Positions 1-9,785 of a stretch of 64,000 bases of DNA are shown here, piece by piece. Numbering within the stretch: position 1 is the stretch's first letter; each line of letters starts with the position of its first letter. Both the position numbers and the translations under genes were made by a program. Under the pieces are notes generated by a model. The model did not search any database. It had not been told where the DNA came from and worked only from the letters and a program-made list of their open reading frames with translations. Source of the stretch: Euglena gracilis (lineage: Eukaryota; Euglenida; Euglenophyceae; Euglenales); assembly GCA_039621445.1 (NCBI GenBank), contig CP154954.1, forward strand, positions 52,223,526 through 52,287,525, read 5' to 3'.

Positions 1-184
1 TGAACCCAACATTGGTGGCATTTCACGGTGCACGTGTGCCAATGCCAAATTCGGTCCTGATGGACCAGAAACAATTCTTTTTTGCACTGCTTCAATACCC
101 AAAAAGAGGATCCCGGACAAAAGCCGCCCAGCAGCGCAAAACGATTGTCGCACATGGATCGGGGGCTACGGGACGGGGACGGTG

Positions 185-395
185 GCCGGCGCGGCGGCGT
201 CGGGGCGACTGCTGCCGCGGGAGGTGACGGTGGCGCTGGTGAAGTCCCGCAGCAGCAGCGACTCGGCCGTGGGCGGGCGCATGGCGGCGGCGGGCCACGC
301 GTCCCCCGCCGCCGGCAGCAGCCCGCCCCGCACCCGGGCCACCACCCCGAGCTCCTTGTCCTGCAGGAACTCCGCCCCGTCCTGAGCAGGACCGC
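185..395 (-). CDS. exon downstream of the ART domain (3'-most exon seen)
   Basis: Open GC-rich segment on the minus strand, reading GAEFLQDKELGVVARVRGG near its start. Its third codon positions are strongly GC-biased, like the recognised exons upstream. It follows the ART exons in the same orientation and is probably the C-terminal region of the same protein, but no stop codon or splice boundary could be fixed and the gene may run past the window edge. No family recognised. Confidence 0.4.
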
Positions 396-689
396 CCGGG
401 ACAGCGGACCCCCAGGAGTCAAATCGACCCAATCTCCCTTTTCAACGATTTCAAGGCGACCCGGGCTGGGTTGAACATAACATTCTGATGTGACCCCAGC
501 CTCATCCCCCCTCCCCTGATGTGATGAGACCTCCCCCCTCTGTGGGATCCGTCCTAATTGCCCCCCAAAAAAACAAAAAACTCCAGGCAGTGAATGTTGC
601 TGGCACACAGTATCATGCACGCCTGCCAAACAGCGTCAAGGATCCAGGAAAAAAAAGAGCAGCAACGTCCCGCTACGAGGCAGGGTCCC

Positions 690-985
690 CCCGCCGACCC
701 ACCCCCACACCGCTCCGGTCAGGCGACCCCGCCAGCCCCGGCGGGCAGCCCTGGGCCACGTCCAGCCCGGGCAGCGTGCGGATCAGGGCCAGCATGGGGG
801 CGACGTCGTCCCGGGGCACCTCCAGCAGGATGCGCCCCACGCCGAGCCCCTCCCTTGCCATGAGGTCCGCCACCTCCTCCATGGCGACGTTGTCGATCTT
901 GGAGTAGAACGACCCGATGTCCGAGTTGGACTGCAGCGTGGACCCCCGCGGGCAGACCCGGCCCAAAACAATGCGCACCGGGTCC
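690..985 (-). CDS. ART gene: end of the catalytic domain and following region
   Basis: The frame begins PVRIVLGRVCPRGSTL, which fits the last beta-strand of an R-S-E ADP-ribosyltransferase directly after the exon ending FRVT. It continues with a helical segment (SKIDNVAMEEVADLM) and a second strand-like stretch (VGRILLEV) whose family I do not recognise. GC-rich third positions throughout. The upstream boundary lies close to 985; the downstream boundary is near 690, where the frame turns into low-complexity sequence. Confidence 0.6.
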
Positions 986-1362
986 GGCCGGGGAAAAAAC
1001 CGTCGGTCACGACGACGGGGGACCCGCAGCTGCCTCCATGGACTTACCCCCCCCCCATGTCCTTTTTCCTATCCCCCTTTTGAAACGCCTTCACATTATC
1101 TTCACTGTAACGACACACCACACAGACACAACATCGCCGACAGAATCCGTTTGATTTGTTGCCAAATTGACACCCCTCGAACCCAGACGGAATAAACTTT
1201 CCCGCCCCCCAAAAACTTTCCTAAAGCTCGATCACACACAATAGGAGTTGCTTCGGAACGGTTGTGTTCCGTCTGAAAAACCTTCATGTGGGGAGAAACG
1301 TTGGAAATTGTTCACTTATTGTTCACTTTGCACCACACAGGGAGTCAAAGGGCCTGGCCGGC

Positions 1363-1440
1363 TGTCACACGGAACATCGTGTTGGCATCGAAGAGCACTT
1401 CCTCCTCCTCCGGGTACCACATCCAGAGCGCTTCTCCTGG
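1363..1440 (-). CDS. ART catalytic exon with the E-x-E motif
   Basis: This short minus-strand exon reads MWYPEEEEVLFDANTMFRV. That is the third conserved block of R-S-E mono-ADP-ribosyltransferases: an aromatic residue and proline, then the acidic E-x-E motif with the catalytic glutamate, then VLF...T.FRV. The frame stops just after FRVTAGQAL, so the exon must end near 1363. The preceding exon ends in ARKIDALSR, which joins naturally to it as the usual LS..YP.E segment. Confidence 0.75.
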
Positions 1441-1559
1441 CGTGGGAGTAAAATGGTTTTAGTGTTCACCTTTCTGGGGGCAGCGAGGAGGGGGGGGCGG
1501 CTGTCCGGTGGCACCCGATGCCCCCTGAGACTTGCCTGTGTCCACAGCGGCTGGGCTGC

Positions 1560-1738
1560 GAGGAATGAACGGCAGCAAACGGCACCAAACCCATCCGGTG
1601 GAGGGGGGCCCCAGGGCGGGACAGCGCGTCGATTTTGCGGGCCGTCATGCTGTGCAGGAAGAACAGCGACCCCTCGGCCCCCTTTGCGAACTCCTCCGCC
1701 ACCCGCTGGCTGCGGGACGCGCTGCCGCGTGGTGGGAC
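1560..1738 (-). CDS. ART catalytic exon with the S-x-S block
   Basis: The frame reads SASRSQRVAEEFAKGAEG and then SLFFLHSMTARKIDALSR. In R-S-E ADP-ribosyltransferases the second conserved block is (F/W)xS(T/A)S, followed by a helix with VAxxF and a strand ending in a basic residue plus I..LS. The match supplies the serine motif and the strand. The few residues that normally precede the serine motif are missing here and probably lie in a separate tiny exon upstream. Confidence 0.75.
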
Positions 1739-1994
1739 TGTTGAAATGCAGGGGGGGTGGGGTGTATGGAAAGGCCTAATGGGGGTCGTAATCGAACACC
1801 CCCCAGGTCGCATCGTTGGACCCCTGCCAATAACACCAGCCATAACACCAATGCTATGAATAATAATATACATTAATTAATAATATAGATTCTGAAAAAT
1901 TTATCAATTAATTATATATAAATTAAGATCAGAATATAATAATTAATCACATCATCATCATTATAAATTAAGATCAGAATATAATAATTAATCA

Positions 1995-2025
<31 letters not shown>

Positions 2026-2235
2026 GTCATTGTCATCATCATCATCAAAAAAATAAAATAAAATAAAATGGAAATTCTATCGTACTAACTTATCTGTCAC
2101 AGGCTTCTTTCTACCAATCCCGGGGGGTGCATGGGGTGCCTATCCATCACAAGCAGGGGTTCAGTCTTGGGTCCCAATGCCTGCCGACCCAGGCAAATCT
2201 TCCTTGAAAATAGCCAGTTTCAAGCCCTTGACACC

Positions 2236-2262
2236 GAAGTGCTGCCATAGCACCGCCCACCC
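2236..2262 (-). CDS. possible micro-exon of the ART gene
   Basis: About 27 nt on the minus strand read WAVLWQHF, which resembles the aromatic-rich strand expected between the LYRG exon (2,825) and the SAS exon (1,738). It lies beside long C- and G-runs, as many exon edges here do. The match is short and the boundaries were not confirmed, so this is only a candidate. Confidence 0.3.
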
Positions 2263-2322
2263 CAAAACCGACCCCCCCGGGGGGGGGGGGTCGATGCTTG
2301 CCCATAGCACTGTGCTATCCAC

Positions 2323-2358
<36 letters not shown>

Positions 2359-2824
2359 TGTGCGTGCGTGCGTGTGTGTGTGTGTATGCGTGTGCGTGTG
2401 CGTGTGTGAGCTTCTTTGAAAAGCTTGAACATTAGAATCGGTGAACACAGCAGTCCACCTCAGAGAAGCGCGGGATGGGCCCAACCACGTCAGAAAAAGC
2501 AGGCCAACAGACACAGCCTCCCTGTCAGACCAGGGCGGCCCGCCGCAGCAAGTGGCGGTCCTGTTGGCCAGAGCTTCAAATAGCACCACAGCGGGAAAAC
2601 CTGCAGCAAATTTGTCCGCCCCACCAGGCTCTGGAGACTTGCAGGGCTGTGGGGTCTCAAAGGAGGGGTGTCAATGAGTGGGCCGGTGTAGATTTTTTTT
2701 CCAATTTTAATTCACATTTTAATTATTTAATTTTAATTCATTAAAATTTTTTATTCGCCTGTTTCAGATTTTTTTTTTTGCCTTGGCGCGTTGCGGCGTT
2801 GCGGGGCAGGAGGGGGGCGGGGCC

Positions 2825-3105
2825 GTCCTGGGCGGTACGTGCCGACGGCGAACCGGCAGTCGATGCCGCGGTACAGCTTGCCCGCGTACGGCGGCAGCGC
2901 CGCCAGCGCCCGGGCGATGGCCCAGATGAGGGGCCGGAAGTAGGCGATGCCCGCGGTGTCTGGCAGGCGCATGGCGCGGTTCATCGCCTGGTAGAGCTGG
3001 TCGCCCCCCTCGCCCGCCCCCCGCTCGTACGCCAGCTCGTACGTGTAGACGTACACCGCGGCGGTGTGCTGGGGCCACAGCGGCCCGCGGCCCTCCTTCA
3101 AGCAC
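2825..3105 (-). CDS. mono-ADP-ribosyltransferase (R-S-E class), N-terminal half of the catalytic domain
   Basis: The protein reads HTAAVYVYTYELAYE, then a helical region (LYQAMNRAMR, YFRPLIWAIARALAALPPYAG), then KLYRGIDCRFAVGTYRPG. The LYRG motif carries the catalytic arginine that binds NAD in eukaryotic arginine-type ARTs, and the preceding helices are the usual alpha-helical lobe. The reaction known for the family is transfer of ADP-ribose from NAD+ to a protein side chain. Together with exons at 1,560-1,738 (serine motif) and 1,363-1,440 (E-x-E), all three catalytic blocks are present in order on the minus strand. No signal peptide is visible, and substrate and cell location are unknown. 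The domain is split over at least four exons. The 3' end runs into a C-rich tract (GGCCCCGCCCCCC) typical of intron starts in this window. Confidence 0.8.
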
Positions 3106-3817
3106 CCCAAAAAGGCCACAGCTGCACACTGCTGACCTCCCCCTTGCCTAAGCACCGGAAAAGATGGGTAAGAACTCTGGGCCAGGGAGGTGCTTAATTT
3201 GCAAAATATGGGCAAGAGCTGGGGGGGGGGGTGCTTAGCCAAAAAAAAAAAAAAAAACAAAAAACAAAAAAAAAACAAAAAACAAAAAAAACCCCCCCAC
3301 GCCCTCCCTCCCCCAACCCCCCCCCCTCCCCCCCCTACCTTACCCCCCCCCCCACCAGCACCCGCCCCTTTTTAATTTTGACAGCAAAATAAATCCGGCA
3401 TTTCGCACCAAAAAAGAAGAATTAACCTTGTTTTGGAGGCCTACTGTTGGACTTACAGGCACTTGGATGCAAAAATCAACAAATACCTCACCAAACCAGA
3501 CTTCAGAAGTTTCAAAATTTCGAAACTTTCGAGAAATTACTCTTAAAAATGCACACACATAAGCCTCCCCAAGAAGATGACCTGTAAAAAGATGGATAAG
3601 AACCGGGGTGGTGGTGCTTCGATAAGAGTGGTTGCCCAGGGGGGGGGAGGTAGGGACATGGTATGGACCGCTGGGGGGAGGTGCGCACATGCCAGGCGGG
3701 GCGGGTGGGTATACAAAGCCGGTGCGTAGAAAGGTGGTGTCCATCCTGGCCGTGCCAGAGCCTCCCTCACCGCATTAGCCTCCGCGCCCTCCGCCAGGGG
3801 GCCCCTGGCCCAGGGGA

Positions 3818-3930
3818 CAGCGCCGGCCACTGGCGGGCCACCTCGTGCACCTTCAGCAGCGCGTCCTCCGCCAGCGCCAGCAGCGGCTCCGGGGCGAACC
3901 GCAGGCCGAGCGCCGCCAGGGCGGCGGGGG
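3818..3930 (-). CDS. exon just upstream of the ART domain
   Basis: The frame reads LGLRFAPEPLLALAEDALL and then KVHEVARQWPAL, an amphipathic helical segment that immediately precedes the ART exon at 3,105. GC3 is high. It is probably the linker or start of the helical lobe of the same protein. No independent family match. Confidence 0.5.
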
Positions 3931-4074
3931 GCGGGGGGTGGTGGGTAAGAACCGCCGGCAAACAGGGTGGACAGGGGGAGGAGGGGAGGAGGGGGGCTGC
4001 CGGGTGCCCTTCCCCGGCTCCCTGGCTGGTGGTGCCCCCCCCCCCCCCAACAACAGCCAGTGCCCTGCCCGGAT

Positions 4075-4190
4075 TCTGCGGTAGCTCATAGCAGAAGCGC
4101 AGCACGCCAACCTCGCTGCGGTAATCCGGCGGGAAGAATCGGGTGCTGGCGTCGCTTTGCGGGGCGGCCAGGCGCGAGGCAGGACGTCCC
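4075..4190 (-). CDS. exon of the ART gene, unknown domain
   Basis: The frame reads DASTRFFPPDYRSEVGVLRF followed by CYELPQ, in the same orientation as the ART exons and with the same codon bias. It is bounded by long C-runs at 4,038-4,049. No domain recognised. Confidence 0.5.
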
Positions 4191-4936
4191 TTGGCTGCCA
4201 AGAGGGTGTACGCTTGGGTGTGTCGTGTGTGTGCGTGTGTGTGTGCATTATGTACGTTGCGTATGAGTGTGTGTTCTGTGTGTTCTGTGTTGTGTACGTT
4301 GTGGATTATGTGTGTCGTGTGCCTGAGTGTGAGTGCGTGTTGTGTGAGTGTGAGTGTGAGTGGTGGGTGGGTGGGTGGGTGAGTGAGTGAGTGAGTGGGT
4401 GGGTGGGTGGGTAGGTGGGTGGGTGGGTGGGTGGGTGAGTGAGTGAGTGTGTTTCTGTGTGTTTGTGTGTGTGCTGCATATGCGTGCGTGTGCGTGTATT
4501 GTGTGCATCTTACGCAACGCCAGGCGAGAACCCCGAGGATAATAACTGATGCACAAAATGCCAACAGAGGCAATCTTACTTCGTCTTCGTCTTAGTCTTA
4601 CTTAGTCTTAATTACTCCCATGCCCAACGACTGGTGACCTCCGTCCTCCGACCAGGGGGTGGTCGTTGGACAAGGGGTCAAAAAAATTAGTTGGCGGGGG
4701 CCCGCCCCAAAAGGGTCAATTTTTCCTTTCCGGCGCTTTGCGCCAAAAATTTTGGACAATTTTGACAAATTTTTACCAAAAAGTATCAAAAAAGGTATTT
4801 TAGCCAATTTTGGCCAATTTTAAGTGCAATAATCTTCGGCCCAGACTTTGGCCAAACCTCCGAAAAGTGTTCTCCGACCGCGGGGGTGGTCACTAGACGA
4901 AATGAATGACAGTGGAAAGGCTGGGTCACCTGGAGC

Positions 4937-5015
4937 AGAACGCAGAGCTGAGTAAAAATGCTCGACTGGTGGGGGAATTAACACCTACGGGCTCATCACA
5001 AACTGAACACATGTA
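4937..5015 (-). CDS. exon joined across a MITE-like intron (3' partner)
   Basis: Read from 5,015 downward, the frame is YMCSVCDEPVGVNSPTSRA. It continues in phase from the exon at 5,477-5,665 when 5,016-5,476 is removed. A GT follows CTCCAG near 4,945, and a stop (TGA) lies right behind it, so the exon probably ends there at a conventional donor. No family recognised. Confidence 0.5.
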
Positions 5016-5020
5016 CAGGC

Positions 5021-5473
5021 CAGGGCGTTTTTTAACGACCCCCGGGGTCCACCTCAGAGACTGGAAAATTTGGGCTGGCTGGAAAAAAGGTTGCTGGCTG
5101 ACCCCCCCCCCCAGGGGTCCTGGGTTGGAGCTGGACCCGACCCGGGGTCGAACCGGGAACCAAAACATGGAAATTGCAAAAATCCCCAACAAAGCTGCCT
5201 ATTATGCAAATAATCGCTGTTTTGACCCCGAAATTGTCCTGGACAGCCCTTTTCCAACCCATTTCCCCCCCTTCATTTTTGACTTATTTTTGGTCCATTT
5301 TTTGCATCCCCAAAAGCGAACTGCCCAACAGCCAACTTTCCAACTGCCCGAAGGGCGGCTGGAAATAAATATATCTCGTTGATGGGGGGGAGGGGGGTCC
5401 CGGGCTGGAAAAAGGCTGCTGGCTGGCTGGACCCCCCCAGGGGGTGGGGCCGATTTTCTTCAGCTATGCCCTG
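5021..5473. mobile_element. hAT-like MITE (element M1) acting as an intron
   Basis: Terminal repeats are CAGGGC at the left end and GCCCTG at the right end. They are flanked by perfect 8-bp direct repeats GTACAGGC at 5,013-5,020 and 5,474-5,481. CAGG ends with 8-bp duplications are characteristic of hAT transposons; no transposase is present (453 bp). The internal sequence 5,036-5,390 is repeated at 5,932-6,290. Confidence 0.65.
5036..5390 (+). repeat. dispersed repeat, copy 1
   Basis: This segment shares its order of blocks with 5,932-6,290: GACCCCCGGGG, GGCTGGCTGG, a GGGTCGAACC block, GCTGCCTATTATGCAAA and GGCTGGAAATAAAT. The GGGTCGAACC block resembles a pol III B box, but no convincing A box was seen at the right distance. 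Confidence 0.55.
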
Positions 5474-5476
5474 GTA

Positions 5477-5665
5477 CAGGCACGTTCGCATCAGAAAAGG
5501 TCCCCACCGCAGGGGGCTGCCTGGGCCATCCGTCAGGCGGGTCCCGATCCCGCTGACGCTGCAGTCCAGCCCCGCCCCGGCCACGGAATTCGCCCGCCGG
5601 GTCTTCGGCTGGCGGGGGCTCCCGACCACCCGCCGCACCGGGGAACGCCCCACAGCCACGGCCCC
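5477..5665 (-). CDS. exon joined across a MITE-like intron (5' partner)
   Basis: The frame contains GLDCSVSGIGTRLTDGPG and PFLMRTCLY with strongly GC-rich third positions. Its 3' end falls exactly at the target duplication of element M1, and the frame continues into 5,015. No domain recognised. It lies upstream of the ART exons on the same strand. Confidence 0.5.
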
Positions 5666-5931
5666 ACAACAGCCCTTGACCCCACCCCGAAGAAAGACGA
5701 CACGAAGAGTCTCCGTTTTGGACCCGTTGCTGAAGTTCCCAAGGGGGGTGTCAGTCGCTTTTTTTGGGTTATTTTTGAGGAGGATTGCGTCCTTTCCCTT
5801 CAAATTTCGACCGAAAAAAGCCTTCCCGCGTGACGTTCCTGACAGTTCCAATAATGATTTTTTGCAATAAACAAAGCTTCAACCCAAGGAAAATGGGAAA
5901 AAATCAAAAAAATGTCGAATACAAGGATTTT

Positions 5932-6290
5932 TTGCTGACCCCCGGGGTTCCAGCTCAGAGGGTGGAAAAATTGGGCTGGCTGGAAAAAGGTTTCTGGCTG
6001 ACACCCCCAAGGGTCCCAGGCTGGAGCTGGGCCCGACCTGGGGTCGAACCTGGAACCAAGAAATAAAAACTGCAAAAAATAGCAAAAATCCCCAAACAGC
6101 TGCCTATTATGCAAAAAATGCATTTTCTTGACCAAATTTGCCCTGGCCAGCCCCTTTTCGACCCATTCGCCCACGTTTGGCCCATTTTTGCACTGAATCT
6201 GTGACCGCCAGTTGCCTCCAGCCGTCCAGGCGGCTGGAAATAAATAAAACTTGTTGATGGGGGTGGGGTCCAGGGGGACCCAAACAGATT
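5932..6290 (+). repeat. dispersed repeat, copy 2
   Basis: Second copy of the segment at 5,036-5,390, in direct orientation about 0.9 kb away. It keeps GGGTCGAACCTGG and GCTGCCTATTATGCAAA, ends with GGCTGGAAATAAAT, and is diverged in between. Confidence 0.55.
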
Positions 6291-6369
6291 TTCGGGGGAT
6301 GACAATGTCCGGGAGGGGAGCTTAGGTAGGCCAGTGGGGGTCGGTTGCGGGGGCCCTGGTCGCTGTCCC

Positions 6370-6545
6370 CACACTGGCTGCCACGTCGCGGTCGAGCGCA
6401 GAAAAAAACATCGTCTCATGCAGCGAGCTGGCGATGTCGACGGCCCACCGGGTCGCGGCCGCGGGCGGGGCGAAGAGGGAGTAGTCCACCACCCGCTGCT
6501 CGCACAGCAGCTGCAGGCAGGGCCACGGCACGAGACGTGTGCGGC
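6370..6545 (-). CDS. exon, unknown domain
   Basis: The minus-strand frame contains LQLLCEQRVVDYSLFAPPAA and ASSLHETMFFSALDRDVAAS with high GC3. It is in line with the other exons of the ART gene. Boundaries approximate, family not recognised. Confidence 0.45.
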
Positions 6546-6724
6546 GGGCCCCAAACACCGCATGTGCCCCCACCTGGGAACCTGTCACGTGACAGGTTGG
6601 CAAACAAACCCGGGTTTGGTATTTACGGAAAAACAATGGATATTGGTTGGAGGACCATCCTTGGCCAGGTACTGTCAAATTCACGGGCATGTGGGGGGTT
6701 TGTGGATGTGGACGAACCCTGGCT

Positions 6725-6795
6725 GGAACATGGCCGGGTCCGCAGCGGCGGCGGCCAGGTGCCCGGAGTCGAAGAGCACCGCAGCTTGGCTGGCT
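6725..6795 (-). CDS. short exon, unknown domain
   Basis: The frame reads ASQAAVLFDSGHLAAAAADP and continues AMFQPG, helical and GC3-rich, in the same orientation as its neighbours. Short, so only tentative. Confidence 0.35.
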
Positions 6796-7354
6796 GCACC
6801 CCGTCCCAGGCTGCTTTGCGTTTTGGGGCATCACCTTTTAATTAAACTAAAAAGTCTCGTCTTTCCATTTGAAATTGCTTCGGTTTTTAATTGCATAGCT
6901 GCTTTCTATTGGATGAGATAATCCCCAATGCCTCCTTGTCACCAGGGGGGGCACAATATCTCAAAAAAACGGGACACAAAATAAACACACACACACACAC
7001 AAACAATTGCAAATAAATGCATAAAAATGCAAGTTGCATGCAAATCCTTCAGGAGCTCCCCCGGGATGGAGACTTTCTGCTGGAGGATGTGCAAAATATC
7101 TATCTCTACTGGTTGGCCAAGAAATGGAAAAATGACAAAACATTTTGGTGTCAGAGGGGAAAATGGGGCCAAAATGAGGATTTTTTCAAATCAAAAAATT
7201 CCAGCGGGTCAGAATCGAAAAACCACTGGAAAAAAACACAAAAAAAATAATCCTTTGAGAAAAAACATGAAATACTGCAACTTTTTTTTTTGCCAAGATC
7301 GAAGAATTAAGAAAAGACAAAAAGTCTGTCCCCCCCTTTTGAACAGGAGAGAAA

Positions 7355-7565
7355 CAAATGGCGTCTTGGACCACGGGACAGGGGCGGTCCCAGTCGGCCA
7401 CCGCCCAGGGGTCCGCCGTCACCGCCCACCCGGCCGCCGCGTCGCCGCACTGCACGCCACAGCGCAGGCCCGACGCCAGCTCGTCGCCCGCCTCCGCGGG
7501 GCTGCCGGCGGGCTGCGGCCCCGCCGCCATCGGAGGAGGGACCACCACGCAGCGTTTCGGTGCGT
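7355..7565 (-). CDS. exon, unknown domain
   Basis: The frame contains GDELASGLRCGVQCGDAAAG and WAVTADPWAVADWDRPCPVV with two cysteines and high GC3. It lies between C/G-run-rich intron sequences. No family recognised. Confidence 0.4.
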
Positions 7566-7679
7566 TGCTGGGCGAACCGACCCACCGCCTGACCAGAATG
7601 GTGGGCGGAACGGGGGGGGGGAGGGGCAGGGCGACACAGCGGGGAGTGAGCCTGGGGGAAAAAGTGTGATACCCCCCCC

Positions 7680-7885
7680 CCCCCCGGGAAACTGTCACCT
7701 GACAGGTTGGCCAGTACCGGGGACCCTGACAGTTTCCCGGGCGGGACCCTGACAGTTTCCCGGGTAGGGAATTTCAAGGGAAAGTCAATGAAAAATGACC
7801 CCGACAGGTTGGCCGGTACCGGGGACCCTGACAGTTTCCCGGGCGGGACCCTGACAGGTTCTCGGGCATGACAGTTTCCCGGGGG
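7680..7885 (+). repeat. minisatellite of CCTGACAG / CAGTTTCCCGGG units
   Basis: Short units built from GGGACCCTGACAG, TTTCCCGGGCG and GGTTGGCCGGTACC alternate over about 200 bp. A single related unit (CTGTCACGTGACAGGTTGG) occurs at 6,580-6,605. Lies in presumed intron sequence. Confidence 0.7.
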
Positions 7886-8114
7886 GGGGTAGGTATTCAG
7901 GCGGGGTCCAAAAAAAAGCGGCGGGGGGGGGGAGGAAGAACACGTTTGTTGTTCAACAGGCGGACATGGGGCGCATTGCCTGTGTGGGGGGGGGGCAGTT
8001 GCGAAACCAGTGGTCGACGGCTGGTGCTCTGGCGACCGGCAAGGAGTGGGTGGTCCCCCTGTGGGACGTGAGACACACCGTGCCGGCCCCGATGGCGCCG
8101 GGGTTGGACCCGGG

Positions 8115-8235
8115 GGGAGGACGCCCGCTGCGTGGCGTTGCCGGGGCAGGCGGCCCATAGGCCGTGGCCGGCGAACTTCTGCCACTGCACACACGACACA
8201 TACTGCTCTTTGCTGGCAGGCCCCTCGCTGCGGGG
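8115..8235 (-). CDS. exon, unknown domain
   Basis: The frame reads EGPASKEQYVSCVQWQKFAG and then HGLWAACPGNATQ: two cysteines, tryptophans and a possible N-glycosylation site. GC3-rich and in the common orientation. No family recognised. Confidence 0.45.
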
Positions 8236-8654
8236 AAAACATCTCGGCTCGATCACCGGGGTTGGAAGGAACAACAACAAGGACAAAAGCACATTACACA
8301 GCACCGTTTCAGAGCAGTAATGCGGAGAGCAAGATGTACGGGAAGTCCTGGCTTGGCTTGGGGAGCTTGGCGAGGGGGCAACCCGGTACCCAGAGGTGGG
8401 AGGAAAGGAGACCTCATCCATCTTTTGATCAACAATTTTTTAGAGCTGCTGAAGCTTCTGATCAACAAAATTAGAGCTGCTGAAACGAAAAAGGGGGCAG
8501 GGGGCAGAGAACCTTGCGTACAACTTCTGGATAATTTGTATTTTTTTGGGCAATTTTTGTCTGTGCAGTTCTGTCTGAGCCAATTTTATTTTTGCCAATC
8601 CTCCCCCTTCCCTGCAAACCATGCTCAGCCTCAGTGCTTTCACACCCTAGCGAG

Positions 8655-8822
8655 GCACTGGATGTACAGTTGGATGAGGCTGAGGGCGGCGGCTTGGTTC
8701 CCCGCAGACACTGCCGCCTCCAAAAGAGACGTCGCGTGGGGCACGAACCGGACGTCGAGCTCAGCCAACGACATCGACTCCCACAGGGGGACTGCGGAAG
8801 AGTGGGTGTCCGATCCCATATC
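8655..8822 (-). CDS. helical exon of the ART/ankyrin gene
   Basis: The frame reads HSSAVPLWESMSLAELDVRF, then ATSLLEAAVSAGNQAAALSL and IQLYIQCLA. The paired short helices and the LLEAAVSAGN pattern resemble an ankyrin repeat or a similar helical repeat. Boundaries approximate. Confidence 0.5.
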
Positions 8823-8839
8823 AACCTGGGGCTGAGAGG

Positions 8840-8878
8840 CCTGTGGTGCACGCCCTATGGCAAAAGAGCCACCCCAAG
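8840..8878 (-). CDS. exon fragment downstream of element M2
   Basis: It continues the frame of the exon at 9,111 when 8,879-9,110 is removed (L..LGWLFCHRACTTGL). Short and without family match; supported mainly by the restored frame and the intron rule at the junction. Confidence 0.35.
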
Positions 8879-9110
8879 TCCGGCAGTAGGCTTCTCTTTA
8901 AGACCATCCGGGGGGGGGGAGGAGGGGGTCGCACACACCCGACCTGGTGAGGGACCCCTTAAAAATTGGGGAGTCTAAGGACATCTTTGGGTTCCGAATG
9001 GGTTCCGACACTTGTGTCAAAACCCACACCTGGGCCTCCGGCCACCCTCCCCTTCCCCCAGGGGGGGGTTCTCCCAGGTGGGGGGGTTTCAAGTTAAAAG
9101 GAAGCTGTCC
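8879..9110 (-). other. nonconventional intron containing element M2
   Basis: On the minus strand it starts GGACAGCTTCC and ends CTACTGCCGGA, which puts CAG at +4 to +6 and CTG at -8 to -6 with no GT-AG. The two sides join in an open frame. Confidence 0.5.
8887..9107. mobile_element. hAT-like MITE (element M2)
   Basis: Direct repeats TCCGGCAG at 8,879-8,886 and 9,108-9,115 flank a 221-bp element. The left end is TAGGCTTCTCTTTAA and the right end is TTAAAAGGAAGCTG, imperfect inverted repeats of each other. The ends match element M7 (CAGGCTTCTTTTTAAG). Confidence 0.6.
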
Positions 9111-9300
9111 GGCAGAACATGCATCTCCGAGTCTAGGAGTGGTTGATTCCAGCGACGTCGCAGTGGCTTCTGTTTTGCTGACCGTCGGGGACCGTTGAGC
9201 CCCTGGACGGGACACTGGCCGGTGCATCCGGCGCCCGTTGGAATTGGCGGGAGGGCTGCGGCGGCACTCTCAGCGCTCTGCGGCCGGCCAACCGTCCAGC
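9111..9300 (-). CDS. exon upstream of element M2, unknown
   Basis: The open minus-strand frame reads AESAAAALPPIPTGAGCTGQ further upstream and ends LLDSEMHVLP at the junction. Codon bias is weaker than in neighbouring exons, so its extent is uncertain. Confidence 0.3.
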
Positions 9301-9664
9301 CAGGGAAAGAAGCCGACCACCGACAAGGCAACCATTTGTGGGGGCAGAACGCCGCCTGGCTGGGGGCTCCGGCTGTCCCCCGTCCCACCGGCTTCCCCCG
9401 GGCGCGGAGGGTGGCTTTGTGTCTGCACGAAACGATGGGCGGAACAGTACTGTCGGACTGTAGGCCTCCGTCCACGCTCTCTAAGAAGGAAACCAGCGAC
9501 AGAGGACACCAGGGAACGGGAACACACCATCGCGGATCACTTCCGGGGGTGGAGGGCTGGGGCACGAATCGGTTTGAAGTGAGCTCGGCGACGCACCATC
9601 GGGTGGTGAGAGGCGGGTCGGGCACAACACGGTCCAGGCTGGCCCCGCCTTTCGGGAAGCCCAT

Positions 9665-9785
9665 CCCCGGCCGCGGCGTACGCTGACACGCGGCGGGGCC
9701 GCAGGAACCAGAGGTTGCCTGGCCACCAATCCCGTGGGGGGCTGGGCGGGAGGCTGGTGGTCACGGGGACCCCGCAGGGCAGGGC
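9665..9785 (-). CDS. possible exon, unknown
   Basis: The frame reads TSLPPSPPRDWWPGNLWFLR and then PRRVSAYAAAG, GC-rich, between C-run-rich intron segments. No domain recognised and boundaries uncertain. Confidence 0.3.

Larger units (their letters stand above)
5016..5476 (-). other. nonconventional intron coinciding with a TIR element
   Basis: The exon end TGCCTG joins TACATG in frame. On the minus strand the intron starts TACCAGGGC and ends GCCCTGGCCTG, so CAG is at +4 to +6 and CTG at -8 to -6, and the paired block is 7 bp (CCAGGGC with GCCCTGG). There is no GT-AG. The mobile element it contains occupies 5,021-5,473. Confidence 0.65.

Noticed and set aside
5146-6055. GGGTCGAACC blocks that look like the B box of a tRNA
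   Set aside because: No A box, acceptor stem or cloverleaf could be formed; at most a hint of a tRNA-derived repeat.
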